Assembly: GCF_003675385.1 (NCBI RefSeq)
Contig: NZ_RCWZ01000004.1
Location: 868,001 to 932,000, forward strand
Length of the DNA stretch: 64,000 nt
Source of the DNA: Mucilaginibacter kameinonensis
GTDB lineage: Bacteria > Bacteroidota > Bacteroidia > Sphingobacteriales > Sphingobacteriaceae
Direction: 5' to 3'
Shown here: positions 16,427-26,632 of the stretch, in pieces
Numbering within the stretch: position 1 is the first letter of the stretch
How the letters are laid out: the number at the start of each line of letters is the position of its first letter
Notes under the pieces: model-generated
What the model was told of the DNA's origin: nothing
The model's input: only the letters and a program-made list of their open reading frames with translations
Databases searched by the model: none
Position numbers and translations under genes: made by a program

Positions 16427-16550
16427 TCTGAACCATGATTTATGGGATTCATGGATTACCCTGATATTTGACCGTTGATAGCTTTTTGATTTCGCTGATT
16501 CCGTTGATTAAGACTTACGGCTATGAACCATGATCCATCAACTATGAACC
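16427..16550. repeat. Dispersed intergenic repeat (family E, copy 2)
   Basis: Read on the minus strand, this gap repeats the blocks seen at 8005-8097 in the same order: ATCATGGTTCATAGC, CGAAATCAAAAA, then ATCAACGGTCAAA. It lies between recJ and lptB. Confidence 0.6.
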
Positions 16551-16571
16551 TAACTCACCAACCTCTAATCT

Positions 16572-18269
16572 CTAAAACCTAATTCCCTTCACATTTAACT
16601 GTATCGTTCTTCTTTCGCGCCAAACGTTTTCTTCTATCGAATAGCACATTTCAAACGGCACACCAGGTCGCAATTGTTCCAGGTATTGGCCGTGGTTAAA
16701 GGCTATGCAGTCAAACGCTGCCGATCCTTCCTGCATTACGCTCATTTTAATATGCGAGCCGCCTACCAAACCGGCGTTACCACTAACATACACATTTTTA
16801 CTTATGAAAACGGGGGCCATATTTTCAGGCCCGAAAGGCGCAAACTGATTCAAAATCCTGAAAAATTTGGGTTCTATCTGGCTTAAACGTAATTCGGCGT
16901 CAATTTGTATTTGCTGTATCAATTGTTCCGGTTTTATGGTTGAGCTTACCACCTCTTCAAACCTTTCAATAAAGGCTTCGAGGTTTTCTGGCTCCATAGT
17001 TAAACCGGCAGCATATTTGTGCCCGCCAAACTGAATCAACAGGTCTTTACAGCCGCAAAGCGCCTCGTATAGGTCATAGCCTAAAACAGAACGTGCGGAA
17101 CCTGCTACATGACCATTAGAACGGGTAAGCACAATTGTTGGGCGATAATATTTTTCGGTAAGGCGCGATGCTACTATACCGATAACGCCCTTATGCCAGT
17201 CTTCGTTAAACACCACGGTTGATTTACGGGCGATCAGCACCTCATCATTTTCAATCATACCAAGCGCTTCATCAGTAATAGAAAGATCATGCCCCTTCCG
17301 CTCGGTATTGCGCACGTTGATCATCGCGCTTTTCTCCTTAGCGGCATCCTTATCTGTCGCTATCAGGAGTTCAACGGCATGTTTGGCATCGTCTATCCTG
17401 CCGGCTGCATTGATACGCGGACCAAGCAAAAATACTACATCCGATATCGTATAAGGTCCCGTCCTGCCTGCTATCTCCATTAACGCTTTAACGCCAATAC
17501 ATGGGTCGGTATTTATTTTTTGCAGACCGAAATGCGCCAGTACCCGGTTTTCGCCCGTGATGTGTACAATATCACAGGAGATGCTGATCACTACCAGGTC
17601 GAGATAGCAGTTTACTTCCTCAATCAGGATATCATTCTTTTCGGCGTATGCCTGGATCAGTTTAAAGCCTATACCGCAACCGGACAATTCTTTATATGGA
17701 TATTCGCAGTCTTCGCGCTTAGGGTCAAGCACTGCCACCGCGTTAGGAATATATGTTCCCGGCAAGTGATGATCACAAATGATAAAATCGATCCCCTTTT
17801 CATTGGCGTAATCAATTTTATCAATTGATTTAATGCCGCAGTCAAGCGCTATGATCAGAGTAATATTGTGCTCAGCGGCGTAATCAATTCCCTGTGTTGA
17901 GATGCCATACCCTTCCTTGTAACGATCGGGGATATAATAATCAATATTGTTATAAAGCTTTTTGAAAAAACTGTAGGTAAGCGCCACGGCTGTAGTACCA
18001 TCCACGTCATAATCCCCGTAAATCATGATTTTTTCGCCCGCGGCTATGGCCTGCTCAATACGCAGTATCGCCTTTTCCATATCCTTCATCAGGAAGGGGT
18101 CATGCAGGTGCCGGTGATCGGGCCTGAAAAAATAGCGGGCATCTTCAAAGGTGGTAATACCGCGCTGCACAAGCATGGTGCTTAAAACGGTATCGATATT
18201 GAGTTCGGCGGCTAATTTTATTACATCATCATGGTTTGTATTATCCTTTAGCGCCCAACGTTTATTCAT
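16572..18269 (-). CDS. recJ: Single-stranded-DNA-specific exonuclease
   Basis: A 565-aa DHH-family 5'-3' exonuclease of recombination and repair. Metal ligands lie in GDYDVDGTTA (Asp86, 88, 90), DCGIKS and DHH (166-168). The DHHA1 domain has the QFGGHKYAAGLTM motif near residue 415, and the C-terminal OB-type domain ends in RRTIQLNVKGIRF. The length is normal. It is divergent from the MBL-fold gene with overlapping promoter regions; a -7 box (18318-18325) serves recJ, giving a leader of about 40 bases. Confidence 0.94.
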   Translation of the reverse strand: MNKRWALKDNTNHDDVIKLAAELNIDTVLSTMLVQRGITTFEDARYFFRPDHRHLHDPFLMKDMEKAILRIEQAIAAGEKIMIYGDYDVDGTTAVALTYSFFKKLYNNIDYYIPDRYKEGYGISTQGIDYAAEHNITLIIALDCGIKSIDKIDYANEKGIDFIICDHHLPGTYIPNAVAVLDPKREDCEYPYKELSGCGIGFKLIQAYAEKNDILIEEVNCYLDLVVISISCDIVHITGENRVLAHFGLQKINTDPCIGVKALMEIAGRTGPYTISDVVFLLGPRINAAGRIDDAKHAVELLIATDKDAAKEKSAMINVRNTERKGHDLSITDEALGMIENDEVLIARKSTVVFNEDWHKGVIGIVASRLTEKYYRPTIVLTRSNGHVAGSARSVLGYDLYEALCGCKDLLIQFGGHKYAAGLTMEPENLEAFIERFEEVVSSTIKPEQLIQQIQIDAELRLSQIEPKFFRILNQFAPFGPENMAPVFISKNVYVSGNAGLVGGSHIKMSVMQEGSAAFDCIAFNHGQYLEQLRPGVPFEMCYSIEENVWRERRTIQLNVKGIRF

Positions 18270-18276
18270 ATCTTTG
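18269..18276 (+). promoter_or_regulatory. -7 box for the MBL-fold gene
   Basis: TATCTTTG matches TAnnTTTG and overlaps the recJ start codon region. It points toward the gene at 18353, leaving a leader of about 70 bases. Confidence 0.4.
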
Positions 18277-18317
18277 CAGCTTGAAACAGTAAATATACTT
18301 ATGCTCTGTTAAAGAGC

Positions 18318-18325
18318 CAAAGTTA
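18318..18325 (-). promoter_or_regulatory. -7 box for recJ
   Basis: On the minus strand this reads TAACTTTG, a TAnnTTTG match about 50 bases upstream of the recJ ATG. Confidence 0.45.
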
Positions 18326-18352
18326 CATTCAAAATCTGATACTACGTTTACT

Positions 18353-19123
18353 ATGGAATTTTTTGCTTTAGGTGAAGGCTCTTATTCGGTTGATGCAACC
18401 AAGAAATTTATCCCGTTCAACCCGGAAACCGATAACCCCAAAGATCGCCCGGCTTCGTTGTTTATCCACGTTAACCCTTTCCTCATCAAAACAAAAACCG
18501 ATTTGATAGTATTGGATACCGGTCTTGGTTTTAAAGATACCCGCGACGAATTAATGCTGCACCAAAACATCCGCAATGCGGGCTTTGATCCGGATGATGT
18601 TACCCTCGTAATGATGTCGCATCTGCATTATGACCATTCAGGCGGTTTAGTGGTTGAACGTAATGGTAAATTAATCCCAAGCTTTCCGCAAGCCGAGCAC
18701 GTGATCAATAAACAGGAATGGGAGTTTGGTATGAGCGGCAAAGGCTCATCATATCACGTTGAAATATTTGAGGCTTTACAGGCAAGCGCTAAGATCACTT
18801 TTATTGAAGGCAGCGGTGAGTTTAAGCCGGGGATAAGGTATGAGCATTCGGGCGGTCACTGCCCGGCACACCAGGTATTTTGGTTTGATATGGAAGGCGA
18901 AAAAGTGTTTTTTGGAGGCGATGAACTTCCCGAACCCGAACAGTTGCTAAGAAAATTCATAGCTAAATACGATATGGATGGCCGCAAAGCCATGATGCTG
19001 CGCGAAGAATATGGTAAAAAAGCCGCCGCCGAAGGCTGGAAATGCCTGTTTTACCATTCCAAGTCATTTGCCATTGGAACGGTAGAAACAGAAGGTGACC
19101 ATTTTAAAGTTAAACCTTTTTAA
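18353..19123 (+). CDS. MBL-fold metallo-hydrolase
   Basis: A 256-aa cytoplasmic metallo-beta-lactamase-fold protein. The zinc-binding motif HLHYDHSGG is at 90-98, followed by the further ligands in SGGHCPAHQ and FFGGDELPEPEQ and a terminal His in YHSKSFAIG. The overall pattern, with an N-terminal 'FxLGEGSYSVD', resembles the AttM/quorum-quenching lactonase-like and general hydrolase group rather than beta-lactamases, RNase Z or glyoxalase II. The substrate is not deducible. Its 3' end overlaps the convergent response regulator gene by 4 bases. Confidence 0.85.
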   Translation: MEFFALGEGSYSVDATKKFIPFNPETDNPKDRPASLFIHVNPFLIKTKTDLIVLDTGLGFKDTRDELMLHQNIRNAGFDPDDVTLVMMSHLHYDHSGGLVVERNGKLIPSFPQAEHVINKQEWEFGMSGKGSSYHVEIFEALQASAKITFIEGSGEFKPGIRYEHSGGHCPAHQVFWFDMEGEKVFFGGDELPEPEQLLRKFIAKYDMDGRKAMMLREEYGKKAAAEGWKCLFYHSKSFAIGTVETEGDHFKVKPF

Positions 19124-19539
19124 TTTTCGGCAGCTACTTCAAAAAGCTCTTTTATTTTTTCAACATTAAGCGGCTTAGAGATAAAATCCTTCACCAGTGG
19201 GTATGAACGCGCTTTGTTAATATCATTGCTAAAAACCGACGACGAAATAATGTAGATCTTGCTTTTGCCCAGCGGGTCGAGGTTGAGGCGCTTATACTCA
19301 TCCAAAAATTCCCAGCCATTCATGATAGGCATATTAATATCAAGCAAAATATAATCGGGCAGTTTATTGGGGTCTTTACGCTGAATATCTGAGAGTTGCT
19401 CAATAGCATACTTTCCGTTCAGGCAGGCCATAATTTCCGTATTCAGTAAAGCTTTCTTGATCAGTTTTATGGAGATGAAGTTATTTATTTCGTCATCATC
19501 AACCAGTAATACACTAATGGCTTTATTGTTAATGTTCAT
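19120..19539 (-). CDS. Single-domain response regulator (CheY-like)
   Basis: A 139-aa receiver domain with no output domain. The acidic pocket is DDD (13-15 in LLVDDDEIN), the phosphoacceptor is Asp67 in YILLDINMP, a Ser/Thr switch lies in IYIISSSV and the conserved Lys in FISKPL. Such stand-alone regulators pass phosphate or act by protein contact. The N-terminal 'DDDEINNFISIKLIKKA' is typical of Bacteroidota response regulators paired with hybrid kinases. No kinase is nearby. It is convergent with the MBL gene. Confidence 0.92.
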   Translation of the reverse strand: MNINNKAISVLLVDDDEINNFISIKLIKKALLNTEIMACLNGKYAIEQLSDIQRKDPNKLPDYILLDINMPIMNGWEFLDEYKRLNLDPLGKSKIYIISSSVFSNDINKARSYPLVKDFISKPLNVEKIKELFEVAAEN

Positions 19540-19742
19540 ATCTATAATTTAAGCGCTCCCTCTTTATACGAGGCTACAATTTAAAAAGTTATATTCCTTT
19601 TAGTTGTAAATACTAAAAAATAATATCTCTCACAAATCCAGTTAAATAACCCATTCGGGGCCATTTTATTTTATTTTGAAAAATAAATAAAGTCAGCAAA
19701 AAAGGAAATTAAAGGCAAAAACTAACCGTTGAATATTATTTT

Positions 19743-20105
19743 TTAAAAAGTATAATCACGCTCAACCTTACAAATACGTACCGTATAATTTTGATACCAC
19801 TTTTCGCGCCCCTGCTGCTGAGCAAACAGGTGACGGGCATTAGCTTTCCAATTTTTAATCGCTTCTTCCGATTGCCAATAAGACACCGTTATCCCGACAT
19901 TGTTACGGGCCGATTCAACGCCAAGAAAACCTTCCTGCTGCCGAGCCAGCCTCTCCATTTCAACAGCCATATCGCCGTAGCCTTCATCTCCCGGAGTGCG
20001 TACCGAAGTAAATATCACCGCGTAATAAGGCGGTTGAGGAGTTGGAGCGATAAGCTCTTCTGAGTCCTCACTAAAGAGAGTAGCATTTGAATTATCTGAA
20101 CTCAT
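19743..20105 (-). CDS. Antibiotic biosynthesis monooxygenase (ABM) domain protein
   Basis: A 120-aa protein with a dimeric alpha+beta barrel ABM domain: YYAVIFTSVRTPGDEGYGDMAVEMERLARQQEGFLGVESAR, then GITVSYWQSEEAIKNWKANARH and a terminal strand YTVRICKVERDYTF. The W-x-S-E-E-A-I-x-x-W-K element is the family core. Members include quinol monooxygenases and IsdG-like heme oxygenases, and many have no known activity. The first 22 residues are acidic and low-complexity. The gene is separated from gcvP by a strong terminator. Confidence 0.82.
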   Translation of the reverse strand: MSSDNSNATLFSEDSEELIAPTPQPPYYAVIFTSVRTPGDEGYGDMAVEMERLARQQEGFLGVESARNNVGITVSYWQSEEAIKNWKANARHLFAQQQGREKWYQNYTVRICKVERDYTF

Positions 20106-20128
20106 ATTTTAATAATTTACATAAAACA

Positions 20129-20156
20129 AAAACCCCCGCTTTGAGGCGGGGGTTTT
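20129..20156 (-). terminator. Rho-independent terminator after gcvP
   Basis: AAAACCCCCGC, then TTTGAG, then GCGGGGGTTTT: a strong GC stem flanked by A and T runs, 5 bases past the gcvP stop on the minus strand. The flanks are symmetric, so it could act in both directions. Confidence 0.85.
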
Positions 20157-20160
20157 AAAA

Positions 20161-23052
20161 TTATTCTATCACACTTTCTTCAAACTCATACTCTTCTAAC
20201 GGAGGGCATGAGCAGATCAGCGTTCTGTCGCCATAAGTGTCATTAACCCTGCCTACCGAAGGCCAGAATTTATTGGCAGCTACGTAAGGCAGTGGGAATG
20301 CCGCTTTTTGACGGGTATAAGGGTGTTCCCATTCGTTGCCGGTAATTACCGCAACTGTGTGAGGCGCATTTTTTAACGGATTGTTTGTTTTGTCGGCCAG
20401 GCCATCAACTACATCAGCAATTTCATGACGGATAGAGATCATGGCATCGCAGAAACGGTCAAGCTCATGCTTAGGCTCAGATTCGGTTGGCTCAACCATC
20501 ACTGTACCCGCAACCGGGAACGATACAGTTGGCGCGTGGAAACCATAATCCATTAAACGTTTGGCGATATCGGTAACTTCGATACCTGCCGATTTAAATG
20601 AACGGCAGTCCAGAATCATTTCGTGCGCACAACGGCCATTAGCTCCGGAATATAATACCGGGTAGTGTTCCTGCAGCCTCGCTTTAATGTAGTTGGCATT
20701 CAGGATAGCGTAACGGGTTGCATTGGTTAAACCTTCGGCACCCATCATAGCGATGTAAGCATGTGATATAATCAGGATAGAAGCCGAGCCCCATGGCGCT
20801 GCAGATACAGCATGGATTGATTTACCTCTATCGATATCAACCACAGCGTGGCCTGGCAAATAAGGCACCAGGTGTTTTGCAACACCGATTGGGCCCATAC
20901 CCGGACCACCACCACCGTGAGGGATACAGAATGTTTTATGCAGGTTAAGGTGACAAACATCGGCACCAATGTTGGCTGGGCTTGTTAAACCTACCTGTGC
21001 GTTCATGTTAGCACCGTCCATATAAACCTGGCCGCCATTTTCATGAATAATCTCGCAAATTTCAATGATGCTTTCTTCAAACACACCGTGTGTTGATGGA
21101 TAAGTAACCATCAAACATGAAAGCTCGTTTTTGTATTGCTCGGCTTTGGCGCGCATATCGGCAACATCGATGTTGCCATTATCGTCGCATTTAACTACAA
21201 CGATCTTCATACCGGCCATAGCTGCAGAAGCAGGGTTGGTACCGTGGGCAGATGAAGGGATCAAAGCGATGTTACGGTGTGTATCGCCCCTGTCGTTATG
21301 ATAAGCACGGATCACCATTAAACCGGCGTATTCGCCTTGCGCACCGGCGTTTGGCTGCAAGCTCATGGCCGCGAAACCGGTGATCTCGCTTAACCAGTTA
21401 TTGATCTCGTCAAATAGCTGCATATATCCGCCAATCTGATCGGTTGGGGCAAACGGGTGAATTTTGCTGAATTCGGCCCAGGTAACAGGAACCATTTCGG
21501 TAGTAGCATTCAGCTTCATGGTACATGAACCCAAAGCTATCATGGAGTGGCAAAGCGAAAGATCTTTTGCTTCTAATGATTTGATATAACGCAGCATTTC
21601 ATGCTCAGACCTGTGGGTATTGAACAAGCTGTGTGTTAAGTAAGCCGAAGTACGCTGAAGCGCTGTAGGAATAACCGTTTCAAGGCTTGCGTTGGCACCA
21701 TCGAAATCAACATCATTAATGGTTTTACCTTTTACTTTGGCAAAGAACCTCACAATGGTTTTGATATCCTCAACCGAAGTTGTTTCGTCGATAGAGATAG
21801 TAACTATTGAACCTTCGTAGTTAAGGTTCATTTCGTTATTTAAAGCTTCAGAATGAATTGGGCCTGCAAGGTGGGCTACATCAAACTTAACGGTATCAAA
21901 GTATGATTCGTTAAGCTGCTCGTAACCAAGCTGTCCTAAAGTTTTGGCTAATAAAACTGCTAAGCCGTGAATACGTTCGGCAATCAACTTAATACCATCC
22001 GGACCATGATATACGGCGTACATACCGGCCATGATGGCCAATAAAGCCTGAGCGGTACAGATATTTGAAGTAGCTTTATCACGGCGGATGTGCTGCTCGC
22101 GGGTTTGCAAGGCCATACGTAGGGCGTAGTTATTGGCGCTGTCGATAGTAACACCAATGATACGGCCCGGGATAGAGCGCTTGTATTCTTCTTTAGTAGC
22201 GAAGAAAGCGGCATGCGGGCCACCAAAGCCCATTGGTACGCCAAAACGTTGTGATGAGCCAACTACAATGTCGGCGCCCCATTCGCCCGGAGGCGTTAAC
22301 AGGGCAAGGCTCATGATATCGGCAACAACGGTTAGTTTAATTCCTTTTTCGTGACCTTTAGCGGCAAAGTCGGCATAGTTATAAACAGCGCCGTCGCCTG
22401 CAGGGTATTGTACAATGGCGCCAAACATATCGTCGGTTAATTCAACGGTACGGTGGTCGCCTATTCTAAGCTCAATGCCATAAGGCTCTGAGCGGGTTTT
22501 TAAAATATCAATGGTTTGCGGGAACAACTCTTCAGAAACGAAGAATACATTAGCGCTGTTGTTTTTACGCAAGGTGTATTGCATAAACATAGCTTCGGCA
22601 GCGGCAGTACCCTCGTCAAGCAATGAAGCGTTGGCAATTTCCATACCGGTAAGATCAATGATCATGGTTTGGAAATTCAACAAAGCCTGTAAACGGCCCT
22701 GTGCAATTTCTGCCTGGTACGGGGTGTATTGTGTATACCATCCCGGATTTTCAAGAATGTTGCGCTGAATAACGCCCGGTACAATTACATCATAGTAACC
22801 TTTGCCGATAAACGACTTGAAAACTTTGTTTTTTGAAGCAGTTTGCTTTAAAGTGTTCAGGTAATCAAACTCGCTTTTTGCAGCTGGCAAATTAAGCGGT
22901 TGGGTAAGCCTGATCTTTTGCGGTATTGTTTGCCCTATTAATTCATCAAGCGTACTTACGCCGATGGTTTTTAACATTTTGGCCGTGTCGGCCTCGCTTG
23001 GAGCAATGTGCCTCGACTGAAACTGCTCCTGATAGGTTGTATTCAACTTCAT
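20161..23052 (-). CDS. gcvP: Glycine dehydrogenase (decarboxylating), P protein of the glycine cleavage system
   Basis: A 963-aa full-length homodimer-type P protein with fused P1 and P2 halves. It decarboxylates glycine on PLP and passes the methylamine group to the lipoylated H protein. The PLP Lys lies in [17 protein letters not shown] around residue 705-715, and P2 motifs [10 protein letters not shown] and [11 protein letters not shown] are clear. The N-terminus ([21 protein letters not shown]) and C-terminus ([15 protein letters not shown]) are intact. gcvT and gcvH are not adjacent, and no glycine riboswitch is seen upstream. Kbl at the left of the window also produces glycine, but the two genes are not linked. 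Confidence 0.97.
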   Translation of the reverse strand: MKLNTTYQEQFQSRHIAPSEADTAKMLKTIGVSTLDELIGQTIPQKIRLTQPLNLPAAKSEFDYLNTLKQTASKNKVFKSFIGKGYYDVIVPGVIQRNILENPGWYTQYTPYQAEIAQGRLQALLNFQTMIIDLTGMEIANASLLDEGTAAAEAMFMQYTLRKNNSANVFFVSEELFPQTIDILKTRSEPYGIELRIGDHRTVELTDDMFGAIVQYPAGDGAVYNYADFAAKGHEKGIKLTVVADIMSLALLTPPGEWGADIVVGSSQRFGVPMGFGGPHAAFFATKEEYKRSIPGRIIGVTIDSANNYALRMALQTREQHIRRDKATSNICTAQALLAIMAGMYAVYHGPDGIKLIAERIHGLAVLLAKTLGQLGYEQLNESYFDTVKFDVAHLAGPIHSEALNNEMNLNYEGSIVTISIDETTSVEDIKTIVRFFAKVKGKTINDVDFDGANASLETVIPTALQRTSAYLTHSLFNTHRSEHEMLRYIKSLEAKDLSLCHSMIALGSCTMKLNATTEMVPVTWAEFSKIHPFAPTDQIGGYMQLFDEINNWLSEITGFAAMSLQPNAGAQGEYAGLMVIRAYHNDRGDTHRNIALIPSSAHGTNPASAAMAGMKIVVVKCDDNGNIDVADMRAKAEQYKNELSCLMVTYPSTHGVFEESIIEICEIIHENGGQVYMDGANMNAQVGLTSPANIGADVCHLNLHKTFCIPHGGGGPGMGPIGVAKHLVPYLPGHAVVDIDRGKSIHAVSAAPWGSASILIISHAYIAMMGAEGLTNATRYAILNANYIKARLQEHYPVLYSGANGRCAHEMILDCRSFKSAGIEVTDIAKRLMDYGFHAPTVSFPVAGTVMVEPTESEPKHELDRFCDAMISIRHEIADVVDGLADKTNNPLKNAPHTVAVITGNEWEHPYTRQKAAFPLPYVAANKFWPSVGRVNDTYGDRTLICSCPPLEEYEFEESVIE

Positions 23053-23080
23053 GAATTAATCGTCCCTCTTAAATTTACCG

Positions 23081-23111
23081 CAAAGGTACGGTTTTACAAA
23101 TTGAGTAACAA
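23081..23111 (-). promoter_or_regulatory. gcvP: Promoter of gcvP (TTG-N20-TACCTTTG)
   Basis: On the minus strand a TTG (-33 type) at 23111-23109 is followed after 20 bases by TACCTTTG (23088-23081), close to the ideal Bacteroidota spacing. It is 29 bases upstream of the gcvP ATG and is the best-formed promoter in the window. Confidence 0.65.
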
Positions 23112-23453
23112 TGAGGTAATATGATATTGACAATGCATTTACAGGAAAAAAATGTAATTTGCCTTATGAATACCCAAACATGACGGGCAGGCGAGTTTTA
23201 CTTTTTATCACGATTTTTCTTTTCATTCCCGGCAAAAACCCAAACCAACTTCCGGAAGCCTGTCAAGCATCAGGTAAATATCAGAATTCCCTCCTGCTAC
23301 AGTTGGTAAGTTAACTCAATATTTCACAAAGCAGTAACAACCTGTTTGGTACTGTAGCGTTATTGCCAACAAAACCGTAACTTACTAACGGACAATATCA
23401 ACCAATTTATTGCCAATTAATTATAAACTAACATTCATACCCAAATTGCAACC
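23112..23453. other. Intergenic region between gcvP and the T9SS-substrate gene
   Basis: These 342 bases hold no clear gene. A 44-codon plus-strand frame (ATG 23180 to TAA 23314, MTGRRVLLFITIFLFIPG...) looks like a signal peptide at its start but degrades into non-protein-like sequence. The rest is AT-rich with several AATTTATTG-like words. No structured RNA was recognised. Confidence 0.4.
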
Positions 23454-25808
23454 ATGAAACAAAGGTTGTTGCTGTTTACGTTATTCCTGGTACTGGCCGG
23501 ATCGCGCGCTATGGCTGCTGTATTTATTGTAACCAGTAATGCCGATGCCGGACCGGGTACGTTACGTGAGGCCCTCACCCAGGCAGCCGCCAACGGAACG
23601 GTTCAGCAGGATGTTATTAATTTTAATATCCCGGGCAATCCAACTATAACGCTGTACACGCAGCTTCCGGAAGTTACCTCAAATTTAATTATCGACGGCA
23701 GTACGCAACCCGGGCCCAAATTTGGCCGGAGCGATGCCAGGGTTTACATCATACCTGATGTGAGCTATACCTTTCCGGGCACTAAGGCCGCCGCGTTTCT
23801 CATGACCGAAGTTACCGACGTTAGTATTTATGGCTTATGTGTAAAAGGCTACAGTAGTAAACTCACAAACTTTAACGGCAACCTGCTTTTCACTGCTATA
23901 TCGGCTTATGATTGTACAAATATCACTATAGGCGCACCCGATAAAGGCAACGTTTTTTGCGATAATATTTATGGCGTTTACTGCGGTACAAACTCGTTAA
24001 CCGATTCAAAGAACAACGACAACATAGTTATCCAATCAAACTTTATCGGTTATGACGAGTCGGGAATTAATGTTGTTGAATTGGGCTATGCGCTTGACAT
24101 CACTGCAGATAACTCGTTGATAGGTGGCGCGTCACCAAAAGAACGAAACTATTTGGCTACCGCTATAGCCCTGAACGGGATCGATAATAAGTTTATTAAC
24201 AATTCGCTTTCGCTTGATGTAAACGGACAGGATAACCGTGGTAATTCATCTATTTTGTTACGGTTTCAGGGAAGTAACGCACTGATAACTGACAATGATT
24301 TTTGCGCTACACAGTTTCAATTTGTTTCAGTAAACAGATTCCTGTTTGTACGGAATAAACAAAGCAGTATACAGGGCAATTCAGGCATGTCCTTATTTAA
24401 ATGCAATAATGCTTTTATTGGCGATAATAATGACAGCGATATCAATATTTTCAGAAATGATGGCGGCGCGTTTTATGCCGTGCAATCAACCAATATTACT
24501 ATAGCTAAAAACAGTATCATGTGCAATACTGTACCTTATCTTATTTCGCAAGGCACAGCAATACCTGATATTAACGTACTCATCAGCAATGCCGATGAAT
24601 TTTCAGGAACAGCATCGCCCGGGGCTGCCGTTTACATTTATAATGATAATACAGATTGCGATGTTTGTAACCCGGTTCAATACATAACCACAATTATTGC
24701 CGATGCCAACGGCAAATGGAAGTTTACCGGCGACCTGCACAATAAAAAATTGGTAGCAAACGCTACATTTAACAACAGCTCGTCTGAATATACCCAGCCG
24801 GTTATTTCAACTTTAGCAGCTGATTATATTAAGGTTAATCCCACCTGCTTTAAAAATAACGGCTCAATTACCCTGCAAAATTTAAAGAATGTGATTGGGG
24901 TTGATTGGTATAACGATCAGGATCACCTGGTACAATCCGGAGGCCCTAAACTGGAGGGCGTAGGTATTGGCACCTATTATGCCAAATGCTATAATGGCAA
25001 TTGCTTTGCAAAATCTATCCCGATAACATTAACCAGCTCAAATCCCGGGGTTGATGATTCAGGAATACAGAAAGTTAATGCCTCATGCGATGCCGCAAAC
25101 GGCAGCATCAGCAACTTAAAAATCATAAACACCAATGACGTTGTACCACCATTAAAGTGGACAAACGAAGCAGGCGATGTAATACGTACCACTCTTGACG
25201 TGGATAAACTTCCGGGCGGAACCTATACACTTACCATTGATCCTGACGGATGCGTTGTGCAATATCATGTTACCATTCTCAACCAGGAGCTTATTCTTGA
25301 TCCGCCGGTGGTTAAAAATTTTCAACTATGCGGCCCCGGCGAAACCATTATTCCGGTTAGCAACCCAGTGGCAACATCAACCTACAGGCTTTATGATAAC
25401 GAGACTGATGCTACTCCGCTTGATGAGGAAACCAATGGCAAGTTTAAGGTAAACGTTACCGCTAACAGGAGTTATTACATAAGCCGGTTTAGTAATGCCT
25501 GCGAGAGCACCCGTACTAAGGTTGATGTAAGTGTAGGCCTGTCCAACCTCAATATTGCCAATGTGATTACCCCAAACAATGATGGCGTAAACGATTACTG
25601 GCAAATAGCAGGCATGGAAAATTATCCTTTGGCAACGGTGAAAATATTTAACCGTTACGGGAAAGCCATTTTTGATTCAAAAGGATACAGCCATCCCTTT
25701 AACGGCATGTATAATGGCCAAAAATTACCCTCCGGTAGTTATTACTACATCATTAACCTTAGTGCGGGTTGCGGCCTGCTATCAGGCAACTTAAGCATTA
25801 TCCGCTAA
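23454..25808 (+). CDS. Secreted protein with type-B T9SS sorting domain (gliding-motility-associated C-terminal domain)
   Basis: 784 aa. The signal peptide spans residues 1-21 ([21 protein letters not shown]). The N-terminal half (about 22-380) has right-handed beta-helix character, with repeated N/D-rich strands such as [20 protein letters not shown] and [13 protein letters not shown]. Two to three Ig/SprB-like modules follow (about 450-620; e.g. [15 protein letters not shown] and [14 protein letters not shown]). The C-terminus is a CHU_C/gliding type-B sorting domain: [51 protein letters not shown]. Type-B cargo is exported by the type IX system and stays on the surface or is released. A cell-surface adhesin or carbohydrate-binding role is inferred. 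It is convergent with pdxJ, overlapping by 4 bases. Confidence 0.9.
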   Translation: MKQRLLLFTLFLVLAGSRAMAAVFIVTSNADAGPGTLREALTQAAANGTVQQDVINFNIPGNPTITLYTQLPEVTSNLIIDGSTQPGPKFGRSDARVYIIPDVSYTFPGTKAAAFLMTEVTDVSIYGLCVKGYSSKLTNFNGNLLFTAISAYDCTNITIGAPDKGNVFCDNIYGVYCGTNSLTDSKNNDNIVIQSNFIGYDESGINVVELGYALDITADNSLIGGASPKERNYLATAIALNGIDNKFINNSLSLDVNGQDNRGNSSILLRFQGSNALITDNDFCATQFQFVSVNRFLFVRNKQSSIQGNSGMSLFKCNNAFIGDNNDSDINIFRNDGGAFYAVQSTNITIAKNSIMCNTVPYLISQGTAIPDINVLISNADEFSGTASPGAAVYIYNDNTDCDVCNPVQYITTIIADANGKWKFTGDLHNKKLVANATFNNSSSEYTQPVISTLAADYIKVNPTCFKNNGSITLQNLKNVIGVDWYNDQDHLVQSGGPKLEGVGIGTYYAKCYNGNCFAKSIPITLTSSNPGVDDSGIQKVNASCDAANGSISNLKIINTNDVVPPLKWTNEAGDVIRTTLDVDKLPGGTYTLTIDPDGCVVQYHVTILNQELILDPPVVKNFQLCGPGETIIPVSNPVATSTYRLYDNETDATPLDEETNGKFKVNVTANRSYYISRFSNACESTRTKVDVSVGLSNLNIANVITPNNDGVNDYWQIAGMENYPLATVKIFNRYGKAIFDSKGYSHPFNGMYNGQKLPSGSYYYIINLSAGCGLLSGNLSIIR

Positions 25809-26521
25809 GCCAGTTGTCTTAAATACATCTGGATGGTATTTTCCAAACCGTAATACAGGGCATCGCTTACCAAGGCATGACCGATACTTACTTCAAGCAG
25901 ACCCGGTATATTTTCGGCAAAGTATTTCAGGTTGTGCAAATCAAGATCATGACCGGCATTTAAGCCCAGGCCTGCTTGCTGAGCGGCTTTCGCAGCTTCA
26001 ACGTAAGGAGCAATAGCCAATTCTTTTCCTTGTGGGAAATGGGTAGCATAACCTTCGGTATACAGTTCTACGCGGTCGGTACCAGTTTTAGCGGCACCTT
26101 CAACCATTGCGGGAATAGGGTCAACAAAAATAGATACACGGATACCGGCTTCTTTAAACACCGCTATCATATCTTTTAAATAATGATAATTGGCGATAGT
26201 ATCCCAGCCGTGGTTTGAAGTGATCTGTCCCAAAACATCGGGCACCAGGGTAACCTGTTCGGGCCTATTGGCCAATACCAGGTCGATAAATTTTTGTTCC
26301 TGGCAATTACCTTCGATATTAAACTCGGTAGTAACAATTTTCTTAAGCTCAAACACATCGTTATAACGGATGTGACGCTCATCGGGACGTGGGTGCACGG
26401 TGATACCCTGCGCACCAAAACGTTCACAATCTTTAGCAACCTGTATCAGGTCGGGGTTATTACCACCGCGCGAATTACGCAAAGTGGCTATTTTATTGAT
26501 ATTGACAGATAGACGGGTCAT
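25805..26521 (-). CDS. pdxJ: Pyridoxine 5'-phosphate synthase
   Basis: A 238-aa TIM-barrel enzyme that condenses 3-amino-2-oxopropyl phosphate with deoxyxylulose 5-phosphate in vitamin B6 synthesis. Characteristic segments are [17 protein letters not shown] (4-20), [14 protein letters not shown] (36-49), [30 protein letters not shown]-type [12 protein letters not shown], and the C-terminal [15 protein letters not shown] with [11 protein letters not shown]. Length and motifs are complete. Several enzymes in this window use PLP (Kbl, GcvP), but no operon link exists. It overlaps the 3' end of the T9SS-cargo gene and is divergent from the deacetylase-like gene. Confidence 0.96.
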   Translation of the reverse strand: MTRLSVNINKIATLRNSRGGNNPDLIQVAKDCERFGAQGITVHPRPDERHIRYNDVFELKKIVTTEFNIEGNCQEQKFIDLVLANRPEQVTLVPDVLGQITSNHGWDTIANYHYLKDMIAVFKEAGIRVSIFVDPIPAMVEGAAKTGTDRVELYTEGYATHFPQGKELAIAPYVEAAKAAQQAGLGLNAGHDLDLHNLKYFAENIPGLLEVSIGHALVSDALYYGLENTIQMYLRQLA

Positions 26522-26632
26522 ATTTCAAAGTTATATATCATTTAGATAAAATGCCCGATATATTTAACTTTAAACCATGAAGCCTAAAACAAATTGCTAT
26601 CCTTACCGGCAAAAACAGGAAAACAAATACTC

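Noticed and set aside
23053-23110. Glycine riboswitch before gcvP
   Set aside because: The leader is only about 25 bases and shows a plain promoter; the aptamer motifs are absent.
23180-23314. 44-codon plus-strand ORF after gcvP
   Set aside because: Signal-peptide-like start but non-protein-like continuation, and no promoter. Recorded only as part of the intergenic description.
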